NCBI GenBank assembly: GCA_033283165.1
Contig: JAWMQL010000007.1
Coordinates: 62,001-126,000 of the forward strand
Source of the DNA: JAWMQL01 sp033283165
GTDB taxonomy: Bacteria; Pseudomonadota; Gammaproteobacteria; Pseudomonadales; Halieaceae
Length of the DNA: 64,000 bases
Direction of reading: 5' to 3'
Shown: one piece after another, positions 24,752-33,142 of the stretch
How the letters are laid out: the number at the start of each line of letters is the position of its first letter
How positions within the stretch are numbered: the stretch's first letter is position 1
Translations under genes and position numbers: made by a program
Notes under the pieces: generated by a model
What the model was told of the DNA's origin: nothing
Database searches by the model: none
Seen by the model: only the letters and a program-made list of their open reading frames with translations

Positions 24752-26314
24752 TCAGGAGGGACGGGCCACGAAAAAGAAGTCGCCCACCTCGTCGCCAGCG
24801 CGCTTGATCGCCTTGAACTCCGGGTCCAGTTCAGGCCGTCGGCTTTCCAGTTTGTCCAGCAGCTGCAGGAACAGGGCCGGGCCGGTCAGCACCGAGGAAT
24901 TCTCCTGCAAAGCCTCGACAAAGGCATCAGCGAACACCGAACCGTCGCCCTGGCCCTCTGTTTTCAGCGGAAAGTCCTTGCCCGACGTCAGCAGCAGGCG
25001 CGACTTGTTGGGAAAGCGCAGCGACACGTAGGCTTCACTGCTCAGGCTGGCGGGGTCACTGACCAGCAGGAACCCGGGGTTGTCAGCCAGCAGTCCTGCA
25101 TAGGAGGAATCAGACACGACAATGATGCGCTTCGCCTTCATCCGCGCCAGGTGGCTGCTGATCTGCGAAGTGGGCACCCAGTAGGTGTCGTTGGGGGGCT
25201 GTTCAGCATTCACCGGTAACCAGTAGCCTGTCTCGTAGCTGCCCGCCTGGCGGCGATTGCCGTGCCCGGAGTAGTAAATCAGCAGGTTGTCGTTTTCCTG
25301 CAGTTCCTCGTTAAGCTGGTTCATGGCCTGCAGCACCGAGGCATCGTCGCCGTTCGCCAGCATCCGCACCCGGAATCCGTAGTGGGACTCCAGCACATCG
25401 CGCACCTTGGCGGCATCGGACAGCGGCGTGACCAGGTCGTCGAGGTAGCGGTAATCCGCATTGCCGATGATCAGCGCGTAGTAGCGTCCGAAGTTCTTAC
25501 CGGCCAGGGAGACTTCCTCGGCCTCGGGCAGCATCGGCGCCGGTTGTGCGGGTGCCGCGGCCGGGGTCTGGGCCACTGGGGCCGGCGTCGGCGCCGGCGC
25601 GGGCTTCGCCGCGGCCCGGGCGCGCAGGCGTTCTATTTCCGCTGCCGACTGCGCTGCAGCCGCCGCCGCGCCCTCGGCGCGGGCCGCTGCCACCGCCTGT
25701 TCCCGACGTTTGACATTCTCCTCGGCCTGGGCAATCAGCGCCCGCTGGGAGTCCGACCGATAAACCAGGCTGTCATCGGAGATGCCCCAGGCCTTGCGGT
25801 ACCAGTTGAGCGCCAGGGCCTTGTCCTGCTCCACCCCCTTGCCGGTTTCGTACAGGGTACCCAGGTTGAACTGGGCGCCCTTGTGACCCTGCTCGGCGGC
25901 GCGTCGGTACCACAGCGCCGCGACTTCGTAATTGGGCTCCGTACCCAGTCCCTGCTCGAAAATCTCACCCACGGTATTCTGGGCTTCCGCATCGCCCTCT
26001 TCCGCCGCCGGCAGCCACACCTTCAACGCCGTCTTGTAATCGGCCCGGTCGTAAGCCACGTACTCGCCGCCGCGGATGCGACAGTCCTGGGCGGTGGTTC
26101 TCACCGGCCGCCGCGGTGTCATGTAGGTGGTATTCCCGAGCTGGCGCACCTGGCCGGGGAGCAGGCAATCGACGATATACAGATCCTTGACCTTGGCGCC
26201 CTCAGGCACCGCCACCTGGGTGCTCTGGCCACCACAAGCCGCAAGCAGGCAGGTCAGCAGCGCCAGCCAGCCGAGCCCTGGATTCACCGTGATGCCGCGA
26301 GATTTCTTCACCAT
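24752..26314 (-). CDS. caspase-fold lipoprotein with Sel1 repeats, catalytic Cys replaced by Ser
   Basis: A 520-residue protein with lipobox LLAAC at the end of the signal sequence (GWLALLTCLLAACGGQ). Residues about 90-180 hold two Sel1/TPR-like repeats (AEAQNTVGEIFEQGLGTEPN, KGAQFNLGTLYETGKGVEQD), then a coiled, Ala-rich linker with alternating Pro and Ala. A C14 caspase domain starts near 275: YYALIIGNADYRYLDDLVTP, the histidine motif YYSGHGNRR, then RIIVVSDSSYAGLL. In active relatives the last motif reads DSCYSG or similar; here the nucleophile position is Ser (codon TCC), so the protein is probably a non-cleaving homologue. It lies between gdhA and the TSP3 outer-membrane gene, all on the minus strand. 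It may be a scaffold at a membrane surface. Confidence 0.87.
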   Translation of the reverse strand: MVKKSRGITVNPGLGWLALLTCLLAACGGQSTQVAVPEGAKVKDLYIVDCLLPGQVRQLGNTTYMTPRRPVRTTAQDCRIRGGEYVAYDRADYKTALKVWLPAAEEGDAEAQNTVGEIFEQGLGTEPNYEVAALWYRRAAEQGHKGAQFNLGTLYETGKGVEQDKALALNWYRKAWGISDDSLVYRSDSQRALIAQAEENVKRREQAVAAARAEGAAAAAAQSAAEIERLRARAAAKPAPAPTPAPVAQTPAAAPAQPAPMLPEAEEVSLAGKNFGRYYALIIGNADYRYLDDLVTPLSDAAKVRDVLESHYGFRVRMLANGDDASVLQAMNQLNEELQENDNLLIYYSGHGNRRQAGSYETGYWLPVNAEQPPNDTYWVPTSQISSHLARMKAKRIIVVSDSSYAGLLADNPGFLLVSDPASLSSEAYVSLRFPNKSRLLLTSGKDFPLKTEGQGDGSVFADAFVEALQENSSVLTGPALFLQLLDKLESRRPELDPEFKAIKRAGDEVGDFFFVARPS

Positions 26315-26428
26315 ACCCAGCCGCCCGATCTTGTCTTTATAGTCCGAAAAAGGTAGTTCATAACCACCCGTTACACAAACCGTGTGCCGCGCGTCGGGTC
26401 ACTCCCCGACCGGTCGCGACAACCCGCC

Positions 26429-28789
26429 CTAGTAGGGCTTGTCCCAGCGCAGGCCAATGGCAAAACCGTCCCTGGAATAGTTCTCATAGGCGCTGTAGAA
26501 CCGGTAGCTGAGGAAGCCGGAGAAGCCCATCTTGAACTGGCCGGACAGGTTCAGGCTGGCGTCGATGAAACTGGAATCGCGGCCCTCGGTCTCCATCACA
26601 ATGCGCTGGCTCTGCAGCAACTCCTCATCAAAAGGATTGTGAATGAGCCGCAGGGCGATCTCCTCACCCTCGTCCTCGGTCTCCATCACCCAGGAAGCGC
26701 GGACCCCGGGTATCAGCACGCCAAAACTGGTATTCCAGATGTAATCCGCCTGGAAACCCAGGTGCGCCCGAAGGGATTTGTAATCGCGATCCTCAACCTG
26801 GAAATTCCAGGCCTTGGATCCCGGCCCGCGGGTGACTTCGTCAAAGCCGTCAATACTGCCGTCGAGATAACCAATCGAGGCAATCGGCCCCAGGCGCCAG
26901 CTGCCCCGGTTGAACATGTAGCCGGTGTTGAAGCCGATAAACACCTGGTCGCCGTCGGTGCTGGACTTCTGGGTGGTATCGAAAGTGCCATTCACGTCCC
27001 GGTAAATGATCCGCCGGGTCAGGTCGAAGCTCGAGCTGCCGTAGCTGACCAGGCCGTCGAGGTACCAGTTGCCGGTCAATTGCCAACCGCCGTACAGTGA
27101 CAGCGCCCAGTTATCGATGTCAGATTGGCCGGCCTGGCCCTCGTAGTCGACTTCCACCTCACCGAAGGAGGCCGAGGCCCCCGCGAAAAAACTGTCGCTG
27201 AAGCGGTAGTCGCCACCCAGGGTGACGCTCCAGGCGTCAAAGTCGTAGCCCGATTCCAGCGCCGTTTCGTCCTTGTCGCCCACGTTGATGTCGCCCTGCA
27301 GGAACAGACCCAGCTTGCCGAAGTCGACGAAGGAATCCTCCCCGGCGGCCATGCCCAGCAGGCCCTCGAAGGCCGACTGCAGGACCTGCCCGGGAATGAC
27401 CTGGTCACCCGCCCGGATATTCAGGCCGCTGACCGACACACCGCGACCACCGCCCGCGGCGACCTGGCGCAGGCGCGCGCCCAGGTGTTCGTGCTGGGAC
27501 GCGGTCAGTTCCACCACGTAATCCAGCAGTGCCGCCAGTTCAGTCAGGGAGATGGCCCGCAGGGCCTCGGTGGCCTGGTCTTCGCTCGTGCCGCCGTCCT
27601 TCAGGCCGACACAGGCATCCAGCAGGTCCCGCTGTCCCGGGGTGAGGTCAGCCACGTCATCCGCACCCAGCAGCAGGGGACAGACCTCGTCGATGCGGGC
27701 GGCCAGGGCCCGTTCCGGCGCACTCAGGCCCGGCAGTTCTTCCAGGTCGGAGCCGAAGTTCTGCTCCACCGAGCAACCGTCGGCATCCACCTCGGTATCC
27801 GGGGGCGTGTCGGGACACAGGTCATCGGCGTCCGAGACACCGTCCAGGTCGCCGTCACGCTCGGAATCGGCGCAGCCGACTTCATCCACCTCCGCACCCT
27901 CCGGGGTGGCGGGGCATTCGTCCACGGCGTTGCTGACGCCGTCCCCATCCCGGTCCAGTTGCGATTCGCTGCAGCCCGAGGCATTGACCGCCTCGCCCTG
28001 GGGTGTTCCGGGGCAGGCGTCGCTGGCGTCCGGCACCCCGTCCAGGTCTTCATCGCCGCCCGGTTCGGGTGGCGGTGGTGGCGGTTCTTCCAGGGGGCAG
28101 CCAGCGCCGTCCACCGCGGTCCCGGCCGGGGTGCCCGGGCACTGGTCGTTGGGCGCGAATACGCCGTCGCCGTCCACATCCCCCTCGAATGCCGCGCTGA
28201 CCGCCCGCGGCCCGTTCACGGTGACGCTGCAGCCGCCGGTGCCGCTGCAGCCCTCCCCGGACCAGCCCAGGAACGCGGCATCCGGAAAGGGTGAGGCGCT
28301 CAGGCTGACCACCGTACCCTCCTGCACAATGGTCGTGCACTGGCCGGGGCAACTGATGCCGTCGCCGAGCACGGTGCCATACTCGCCGCCGTCGACCGTG
28401 ACGGTGAGTGGCCACTGGGGGGTGGGCGGGGTAATCTGGGTAAAGATCAGGGTGACGCTGGGGGCGATCGAACCCACCGGTATCGTAAACGTGCATTCAT
28501 TGAACTGGCCCGGCGCGCAGGATGGACTGAAACCCGAGAACTGCCAGCCCTCGTCGGGTACCGGGAAAATCGTGACGAAGTCGTCGACCTCGTTGAAATT
28601 TTGAAAGAAGCAGGCGGTATTGTCCTGGTTGCAGATTACCTCGGAAAACTCCGGCCCTCCGAGATCAAAGCTACCGGCGCCCACCACCTGCAGCGACAGG
28701 TCAGCTGATGCCGAAGCACTCCACAGTACGAAGCCCAGAATGAGCCCTTTAAAAAATCGGCCCACTGCCCCATGACATACAGCATTCAT
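26429..28789 (-). CDS. outer-membrane protein with thrombospondin type-3 repeats and C-terminal barrel
   Basis: The chosen start is ATG at 28789, which puts the signal sequence (GRFFKGLILGFVLWSASASA) close to the N-terminus and leaves 786 residues; a longer frame exists upstream. Residues about 30-200 look like Ig-like or bacterial-repeat modules with Cys pairs. Four calcium-binding type-3 repeats follow (DVDGDGVFAPNDQCPGTP, DEDLDGVPDASDACPGTP, DRDGDGVSNAVDECPATP, DGDLDGVSDADDLCPDTP). The last 280 residues form an autotransporter-like barrel (SVTLGGDYRFSDSFFAGASA) ending AIGLRWDKPY. Type-3 repeats usually sit before OmpA domains, so this pairing with a large barrel is less common. It is divergent from the hydrolase gene at 28832. 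Confidence 0.82.
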   Translation of the reverse strand: MNAVCHGAVGRFFKGLILGFVLWSASASADLSLQVVGAGSFDLGGPEFSEVICNQDNTACFFQNFNEVDDFVTIFPVPDEGWQFSGFSPSCAPGQFNECTFTIPVGSIAPSVTLIFTQITPPTPQWPLTVTVDGGEYGTVLGDGISCPGQCTTIVQEGTVVSLSASPFPDAAFLGWSGEGCSGTGGCSVTVNGPRAVSAAFEGDVDGDGVFAPNDQCPGTPAGTAVDGAGCPLEEPPPPPPEPGGDEDLDGVPDASDACPGTPQGEAVNASGCSESQLDRDGDGVSNAVDECPATPEGAEVDEVGCADSERDGDLDGVSDADDLCPDTPPDTEVDADGCSVEQNFGSDLEELPGLSAPERALAARIDEVCPLLLGADDVADLTPGQRDLLDACVGLKDGGTSEDQATEALRAISLTELAALLDYVVELTASQHEHLGARLRQVAAGGGRGVSVSGLNIRAGDQVIPGQVLQSAFEGLLGMAAGEDSFVDFGKLGLFLQGDINVGDKDETALESGYDFDAWSVTLGGDYRFSDSFFAGASASFGEVEVDYEGQAGQSDIDNWALSLYGGWQLTGNWYLDGLVSYGSSSFDLTRRIIYRDVNGTFDTTQKSSTDGDQVFIGFNTGYMFNRGSWRLGPIASIGYLDGSIDGFDEVTRGPGSKAWNFQVEDRDYKSLRAHLGFQADYIWNTSFGVLIPGVRASWVMETEDEGEEIALRLIHNPFDEELLQSQRIVMETEGRDSSFIDASLNLSGQFKMGFSGFLSYRFYSAYENYSRDGFAIGLRWDKPY

Positions 28790-28831
28790 CGCTTTATGTT
28801 CCCCTGATCCCCTGTTATCCACCCGGCCTGC

Positions 28832-29758
28832 ATGCCCCGCTGCCGGTCGCCGCACCGCTCCGTTTATACTGGTAAAAATTTCCGGAGCAGGCTGACTGTA
28901 TTGTTCATTGTTTTAATCTGGTACGGCCGAAACCATAGAGCAGCGCGGTGCTTTTATCAATCGTTGACTGTCACTTCGTTGACTTTTGCAGCCCTGCTGC
29001 TGGCCGCCTGCGCCAGCCCGCGCGGTCTGGACTCCTGGGCAACAGAGCAGGATTGGACGCAGGCGCGGCGTAATGCACAGGGTTTTGAACTGGCGCTGCT
29101 GGACAAAAGAGCAGCCGGCCGGCAGGAGACTCTGCACGTCTACCTGGGCGGCGACGGCCGCCCCTGGCAAGGCAGGCAACCGGCCCGCGACCCCACCGGC
29201 AGCAGCGACCTGATCCTGTCACTGCTGGCCGCCGACCCCGCCCCTGCCCTCTTCCTGGGTCGGCCGTGCTATCACCTGGACTCCATGCCGCCGGCCTGCA
29301 CACCGGACCTGTGGACCAGCGGCCGCTATTCGGAACAGGTATTGGGGGTTTTGCAGGACGCGCTGGCGGGGATCATCGCGGCCCGCGGGGTGCGCCGGCT
29401 GACCCTGGTGGGCTACAGCGGCGGCGGGGTACTGGCGGTCCTGCTGGCGCCCCGTCTCCGGGGATTGGAGGCGGTACAGGTACTGACCGTCTCCGCCAAC
29501 CTGGATACGGCAGCCTGGACCGGATTTCACGGGCACCTGCCGCTAAGCGACTCCATCAATCCCGCCGAGCAGGCGCCATCCGGCGTGTCCGCCGTGCACT
29601 GGCACGGCGGCCGCGACCGCGTGGTGCCACCCACCACGCTGACGCGCTACCTGGCGCGCCACCCCGGCGCGCAGATGCACTGGGTGGAAGCGTACGATCA
29701 CCGCTGCTGCTGGCCCGAGCTCTGGCCACAGGTGTTGCAGAGCCTGCCCGGGTCCTGA
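28832..29758 (+). CDS. alpha/beta-hydrolase fold lipoprotein
   Basis: The frame from 28832 gives 308 residues, but the true start is unsure. A lipobox-like signal (SLTFAALLLAACASP) begins near residue 45, so a TTG start at 28901 or close by is possible, with GGAGCAGG just upstream of it. The hydrolase triad is visible: nucleophile elbow VGYSGGG, acid HGGRDRVVPP and histidine in EAYDHRCCW. The substrate is unknown; lipase or esterase activity towards lipids or peptides is possible. It is convergent with the kinase at 29760 (stop codons 1 base apart) and divergent from the TSP3 outer-membrane gene. Confidence 0.75.
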   Translation: MPRCRSPHRSVYTGKNFRSRLTVLFIVLIWYGRNHRAARCFYQSLTVTSLTFAALLLAACASPRGLDSWATEQDWTQARRNAQGFELALLDKRAAGRQETLHVYLGGDGRPWQGRQPARDPTGSSDLILSLLAADPAPALFLGRPCYHLDSMPPACTPDLWTSGRYSEQVLGVLQDALAGIIAARGVRRLTLVGYSGGGVLAVLLAPRLRGLEAVQVLTVSANLDTAAWTGFHGHLPLSDSINPAEQAPSGVSAVHWHGGRDRVVPPTTLTRYLARHPGAQMHWVEAYDHRCCWPELWPQVLQSLPGS

Positions 29759-29759
29759 G

Positions 29760-31589
29760 TTACTTCGCCAGGTCCGCTGCCAATTGTGCCCGCAGTTCCC
29801 TCAGGCCCTCGTGATTGGCCAGGTACTCGTTGCCCGAATAGCCGTCGATCAGCTTCAACAGATAGCCTTTCTGCCGCGCCGACTCCATCCGGGCGGCAGC
29901 CTGGACCAGACTTTCCACCACCATATCCAGGCCTTCTTCGGCATCCGCGTTGCGCGGGTGTAATTCGTACGCGGCCATAAAGTACCGCGAGGCGCCGTCC
30001 CAGTCCTGGATGTCTGCCGACTGCCGGCCCAGGGTCAGGTTCTCGGTAATCTGCTGCTGTTGCTGCGGTGGCAGGTCATCGAAGGCAACCGCCGGGCCTT
30101 CCCGCTGCGAGGCCATGTAGGCAAACACCCCGGAGCTGATGGTCAGGGCCACGATGGCCCCGATCAGCACCCGGTTGCGCGTGCTGACCCCGGAGAACTC
30201 TTTCAGGAACTGTTCCGCCGAGGCGGTGCGGTTCTCGCGCTTCAGGGCGATAGCGCGGTTGATGGCGCGCATCTGGCTGCGCTTGAGCCCCTTGATCGGC
30301 TCCGGCTTGATTCCCTCTTCCAGCGCCTTGGCGGCATTCTTGCCGTTATAGGGGTGCTTGCCCGCAAACAGCTGGTAGGCCATCAGGCCCAGGGCGTAAA
30401 TATCGTCCGAGGGGTGGGGGTCGTGCCCGCCCTGCAGCATCTCCAGGGAGGCGTACTTCAGGGTCAGGGCGCCCAGTTCGCCGGCGTCGAAACTGTCCTT
30501 GGCGACCGCGTCGTCCATAATCCGGGCGATACCGAAATCGAGAATCTTGACCCGCCCGTCCACCGTGACGAACACGTTGTCCGGTTTGAAATCCGAGTGC
30601 ACCAGGCCCCAGCTATGGGCGTAGGCCAGGCCCGCGGCCATCTCCTCGACCAGATCGACCTCGGTGGGCTTCTTGCCCTCTTTGTACTGGACCTTTTCCC
30701 AGCCTGACAGGGCGTCGCCCTGCAGCATCTCCATGGTCATATAGACCCGGTCACCGTCACGGTCGAAGTCGTATACGGTCACCACATTGGGGTGGGCCAG
30801 CTGCTGCGATTTCTTGGCCTCACGCTGCAGGCTGATCAGCGCGGCCGGGTGGCGGCTGAACTGCTCACCCAGAAACTTGATCGCCACATAGGGATCGTCG
30901 TCCCGGGCTTCCTCCTTGCGCAGGTCGCGGGCCATGAAGACCTCGCCCATGCCGCCCTTGCCCAGGCGCTTCTCCAGCACGAAGCGATCCCTGACAATAA
31001 ACTTGCCCGCATCCGGGCCGGATTTGATGATCCCGGTCCGCGGGCCCGTGGACGCCGCCGCAGCACCAGGGTCGACACCCTGTACCAGGGTGGGGCTGGT
31101 AATGCCCGTGGTGTAACCCCGGGTGCCCGTCCGATTGCTGTCGCCTCCCTCCGGCACCACCTCGGTGGCCTGGTCCAGCATTACCTGGGTGGCCTCATCC
31201 GGCAACTCGGTGATATCGGGATCGTCCTCCTCACCCAGTACCATGGTCGGATCTACCATGGCCGTTATGTCCCGATCCGGGTCGTCGGCGTCGTCCCCGT
31301 CATCGGTGAGCACCACGGTGTCATCGACCATGCGGGTGATATCCCGGTCCGGGTCGTCGGCCTCGTCCCCGTCGTCGGTGAGCACCACGGTGTCATCGAC
31401 CATGCGGGTGATATCCCGATCCGGGTCGTCGGCGTCGTCCCCGTCGTCGGTGAGCACCACCGTGGGATCGACCATGCGGGTGATGTCCTCCTCGTCCTGC
31501 TGCATGACCACGGTCGGGTCAATCGTGGACTGGCCCTTGTTGGCAGGCTTCCTGGGGGAGACCGTCTTGGCGTCGTTCTTATCACTCAT
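29760..31589 (-). CDS. transmembrane Ser/Thr protein kinase with acidic Thr-repeat N-terminus
   Basis: A 609-residue protein. Residues 22-140 are acidic and carry a 24-residue repeat (DITRMVDxTVVLTDDGDxAD...) three and a half times. The kinase domain is at about 203-465: RLGKGGMGEVFMARD, Lys in YVAIKFLG, catalytic loop HSDFKPDNVF, DFGIARI and YASLEMLQG. The catalytic loop has Ser where most kinases have Arg (a non-RD type). One transmembrane helix lies at about 472-492 (VLIGAIVALTISSGVFAY), followed by 110 periplasmic residues with TPR-like character. The N-terminal Thr residues are good candidates for autophosphorylation and FHA docking. It follows radA by 36 bases on the same strand. Confidence 0.92.
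   Translation of the reverse strand: MSDKNDAKTVSPRKPANKGQSTIDPTVVMQQDEEDITRMVDPTVVLTDDGDDADDPDRDITRMVDDTVVLTDDGDEADDPDRDITRMVDDTVVLTDDGDDADDPDRDITAMVDPTMVLGEEDDPDITELPDEATQVMLDQATEVVPEGGDSNRTGTRGYTTGITSPTLVQGVDPGAAAASTGPRTGIIKSGPDAGKFIVRDRFVLEKRLGKGGMGEVFMARDLRKEEARDDDPYVAIKFLGEQFSRHPAALISLQREAKKSQQLAHPNVVTVYDFDRDGDRVYMTMEMLQGDALSGWEKVQYKEGKKPTEVDLVEEMAAGLAYAHSWGLVHSDFKPDNVFVTVDGRVKILDFGIARIMDDAVAKDSFDAGELGALTLKYASLEMLQGGHDPHPSDDIYALGLMAYQLFAGKHPYNGKNAAKALEEGIKPEPIKGLKRSQMRAINRAIALKRENRTASAEQFLKEFSGVSTRNRVLIGAIVALTISSGVFAYMASQREGPAVAFDDLPPQQQQQITENLTLGRQSADIQDWDGASRYFMAAYELHPRNADAEEGLDMVVESLVQAAARMESARQKGYLLKLIDGYSGNEYLANHEGLRELRAQLAADLAK
31272..31487 (-). repeat. three tandem 72-bp repeats inside the kinase gene
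   Basis: Three units of 72 bases encode residues 35-106 of the kinase, each DITRMVD[PD]TVVLTDDGD[DE] followed by ADDPDR; a shortened, diverged fourth unit continues to about 31240. The units are nearly identical at DNA level, so copy number could change by recombination and would stay in frame. Confidence 0.9.
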
Positions 31590-31625
31590 GGACTATGTAT
31601 AAATCACTTGGGCATCGAGTACAAA

Positions 31626-33005
31626 CTAGTCGATGGCCGCCAGCGCCTCGCCCAGGCGTGAAACCGGCAGTACTTCCATCCCGGTCGGCGCTGTTTTTGG
31701 CGCGTTGCCACGGGGCACGACAGCACGGCGGAAACCGTGCTTGGCCGCTTCGGCCAGGCGTTCCTGGCCCGAGGGTACCGGCCGGATCTCGCCGGACAGG
31801 CCGACCTCACCGAAGATGACCAGGTCCCGCGGCAGCGCGCGGTCGCGGTAGCTGGACACGATGGCCAGCAACAGGGCCAGGTCAGCACTGGTCTCCAGTA
31901 CCTTGACCCCGCCCACCACATTGGCAAACACGTCCTGGTCCCCCAGCTGCAGGCCGCCATGCCGGTGCAGCACCGCCAGCAGCATGGCCAGCCGGTTCTG
32001 CTCCAGTCCCACCGCCACCCGGCGCGGGTTGTGCAACTGGCTGTCGTCAACCAGGGCCTGGATTTCCACCAGCAGGGGCCGGGTCCCCTCCCACACCACC
32101 ATCACCGCGGACCCGGAAGCCGGCTGGTCGGAGCGGTCGAGGAAAATAGCCGATGGGTTCTTCACTTCCCGCATACCGCGGTCAGTCATGGCAAAAATAC
32201 CCAGCTCATTGACTGCGCCGAAGCGGTTCTTCTGGCCGCGCAGGGTCCGGAACCGAGAGTCATCCGAACCCTCCAGCAGGATGGAGCAATCGATCATGTG
32301 TTCCAGCACCTTGGGACCGGCCAGGGAACCATCCTTGGTCACGTGGCCCACCAGGAACAGCACCGTCCCGGACAACTTGGCAAAACGGGTGAGGTAGGCC
32401 GCGCACTCGCGAACCTGGGACACATTGCCCGGCGCCGAGGTCAGCTCCGCCGTGTGCACCACCTGGATAGAATCCACCACCAGCACCCTGGGCTGGTACT
32501 TCTCGGCCGCTGCGACAATGGTCTCGACATTGGTCTCAGACATGAGCTTCAGCCGGTCCGTGGGCAGGCCAAGGCGCGCCGCGCGCATGGCCACCTGCTG
32601 CAGGGACTCCTCGCCGGTCACGTACAGGGCCTCCATGCCCGACGCCAGGTGACACATGGTCTGCAGCAACAGGGTACTCTTGCCCGCCCCCGGGTTGCCC
32701 CCAACCAGTATCGTCGAGCCGGGCACCAGGCCGCCGCCCAGCACCCGGTCGAACTCCTCCGCTCCGGAGGAAAACCGGGGCAGGTCCTGCAGGTCGATAT
32801 CTTTCAGCACCCGCGCTTCTGACAGGGCCCCGGCAAAGCCGACACGTGCGGCACCGCCGCCGGCGCGGCCAGAACCGGACCGGGCAGGTCCCAGTTTCAC
32901 CTCGCTGAGCGTGTTCCATGCCCCGCAGTCGGTGCACTGCCCCTGCCACTTGCTGTAGTCCGAGCCACAGTCGTTACAGACATAGGCAGTTTTCTGTTTC
33001 GCCAT
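31626..33005 (-). CDS. radA: DNA repair protein RadA
   Basis: The start ATG at 33005 (MAKQKTAYVCNDCGSDYSKW) is preceded by GGGAG at 5 bases and gives 459 residues, the usual RadA length. Features are the N-terminal zinc finger CNDCG...CTDCGAWN, Walker A GGNPGAGKSTLLLQ, Walker B RVLVVDSIQ, the RadA motif KNRFGAVNELG and a C-terminal Lon-protease-like domain (ISxYRDRxLP region and SGEIRPVPSG). RadA is a RecA-like branch-migration ATPase in recombination. The GGGGACAGT palindrome element begins 17 bases upstream of the start. Confidence 0.97.
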   Translation of the reverse strand: MAKQKTAYVCNDCGSDYSKWQGQCTDCGAWNTLSEVKLGPARSGSGRAGGGAARVGFAGALSEARVLKDIDLQDLPRFSSGAEEFDRVLGGGLVPGSTILVGGNPGAGKSTLLLQTMCHLASGMEALYVTGEESLQQVAMRAARLGLPTDRLKLMSETNVETIVAAAEKYQPRVLVVDSIQVVHTAELTSAPGNVSQVRECAAYLTRFAKLSGTVLFLVGHVTKDGSLAGPKVLEHMIDCSILLEGSDDSRFRTLRGQKNRFGAVNELGIFAMTDRGMREVKNPSAIFLDRSDQPASGSAVMVVWEGTRPLLVEIQALVDDSQLHNPRRVAVGLEQNRLAMLLAVLHRHGGLQLGDQDVFANVVGGVKVLETSADLALLLAIVSSYRDRALPRDLVIFGEVGLSGEIRPVPSGQERLAEAAKHGFRRAVVPRGNAPKTAPTGMEVLPVSRLGEALAAID

Positions 33006-33021
33006 GCTCACTCCCAAAATC

Positions 33022-33119
33022 GGGGACAGTTTACTTAATTCCCCTGCCTGGAGCAGTGGAGGCGCAATTTTTTTTGCGATCAGTTACGCGCACAGCTGCG
33101 AATTAAGTAAACTGTCCCC
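33022..33119. repeat. REP-like GGGGACAGT inverted repeat, second copy
   Basis: GGGGACAGTTTACTTAATT at 33022-33040 is the exact inverse of 33101-33119. The 60 bases between include an A/T run and can fold further. The arms share the GGGGACAGTT[TC]ACTT core with the element at 17043-17137. It lies between the divergent radA and DnaT-like genes, and so inside their promoter region. Confidence 0.85.
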
Positions 33120-33142
33120 TTTATTGCCGTGTACCCGTCACC

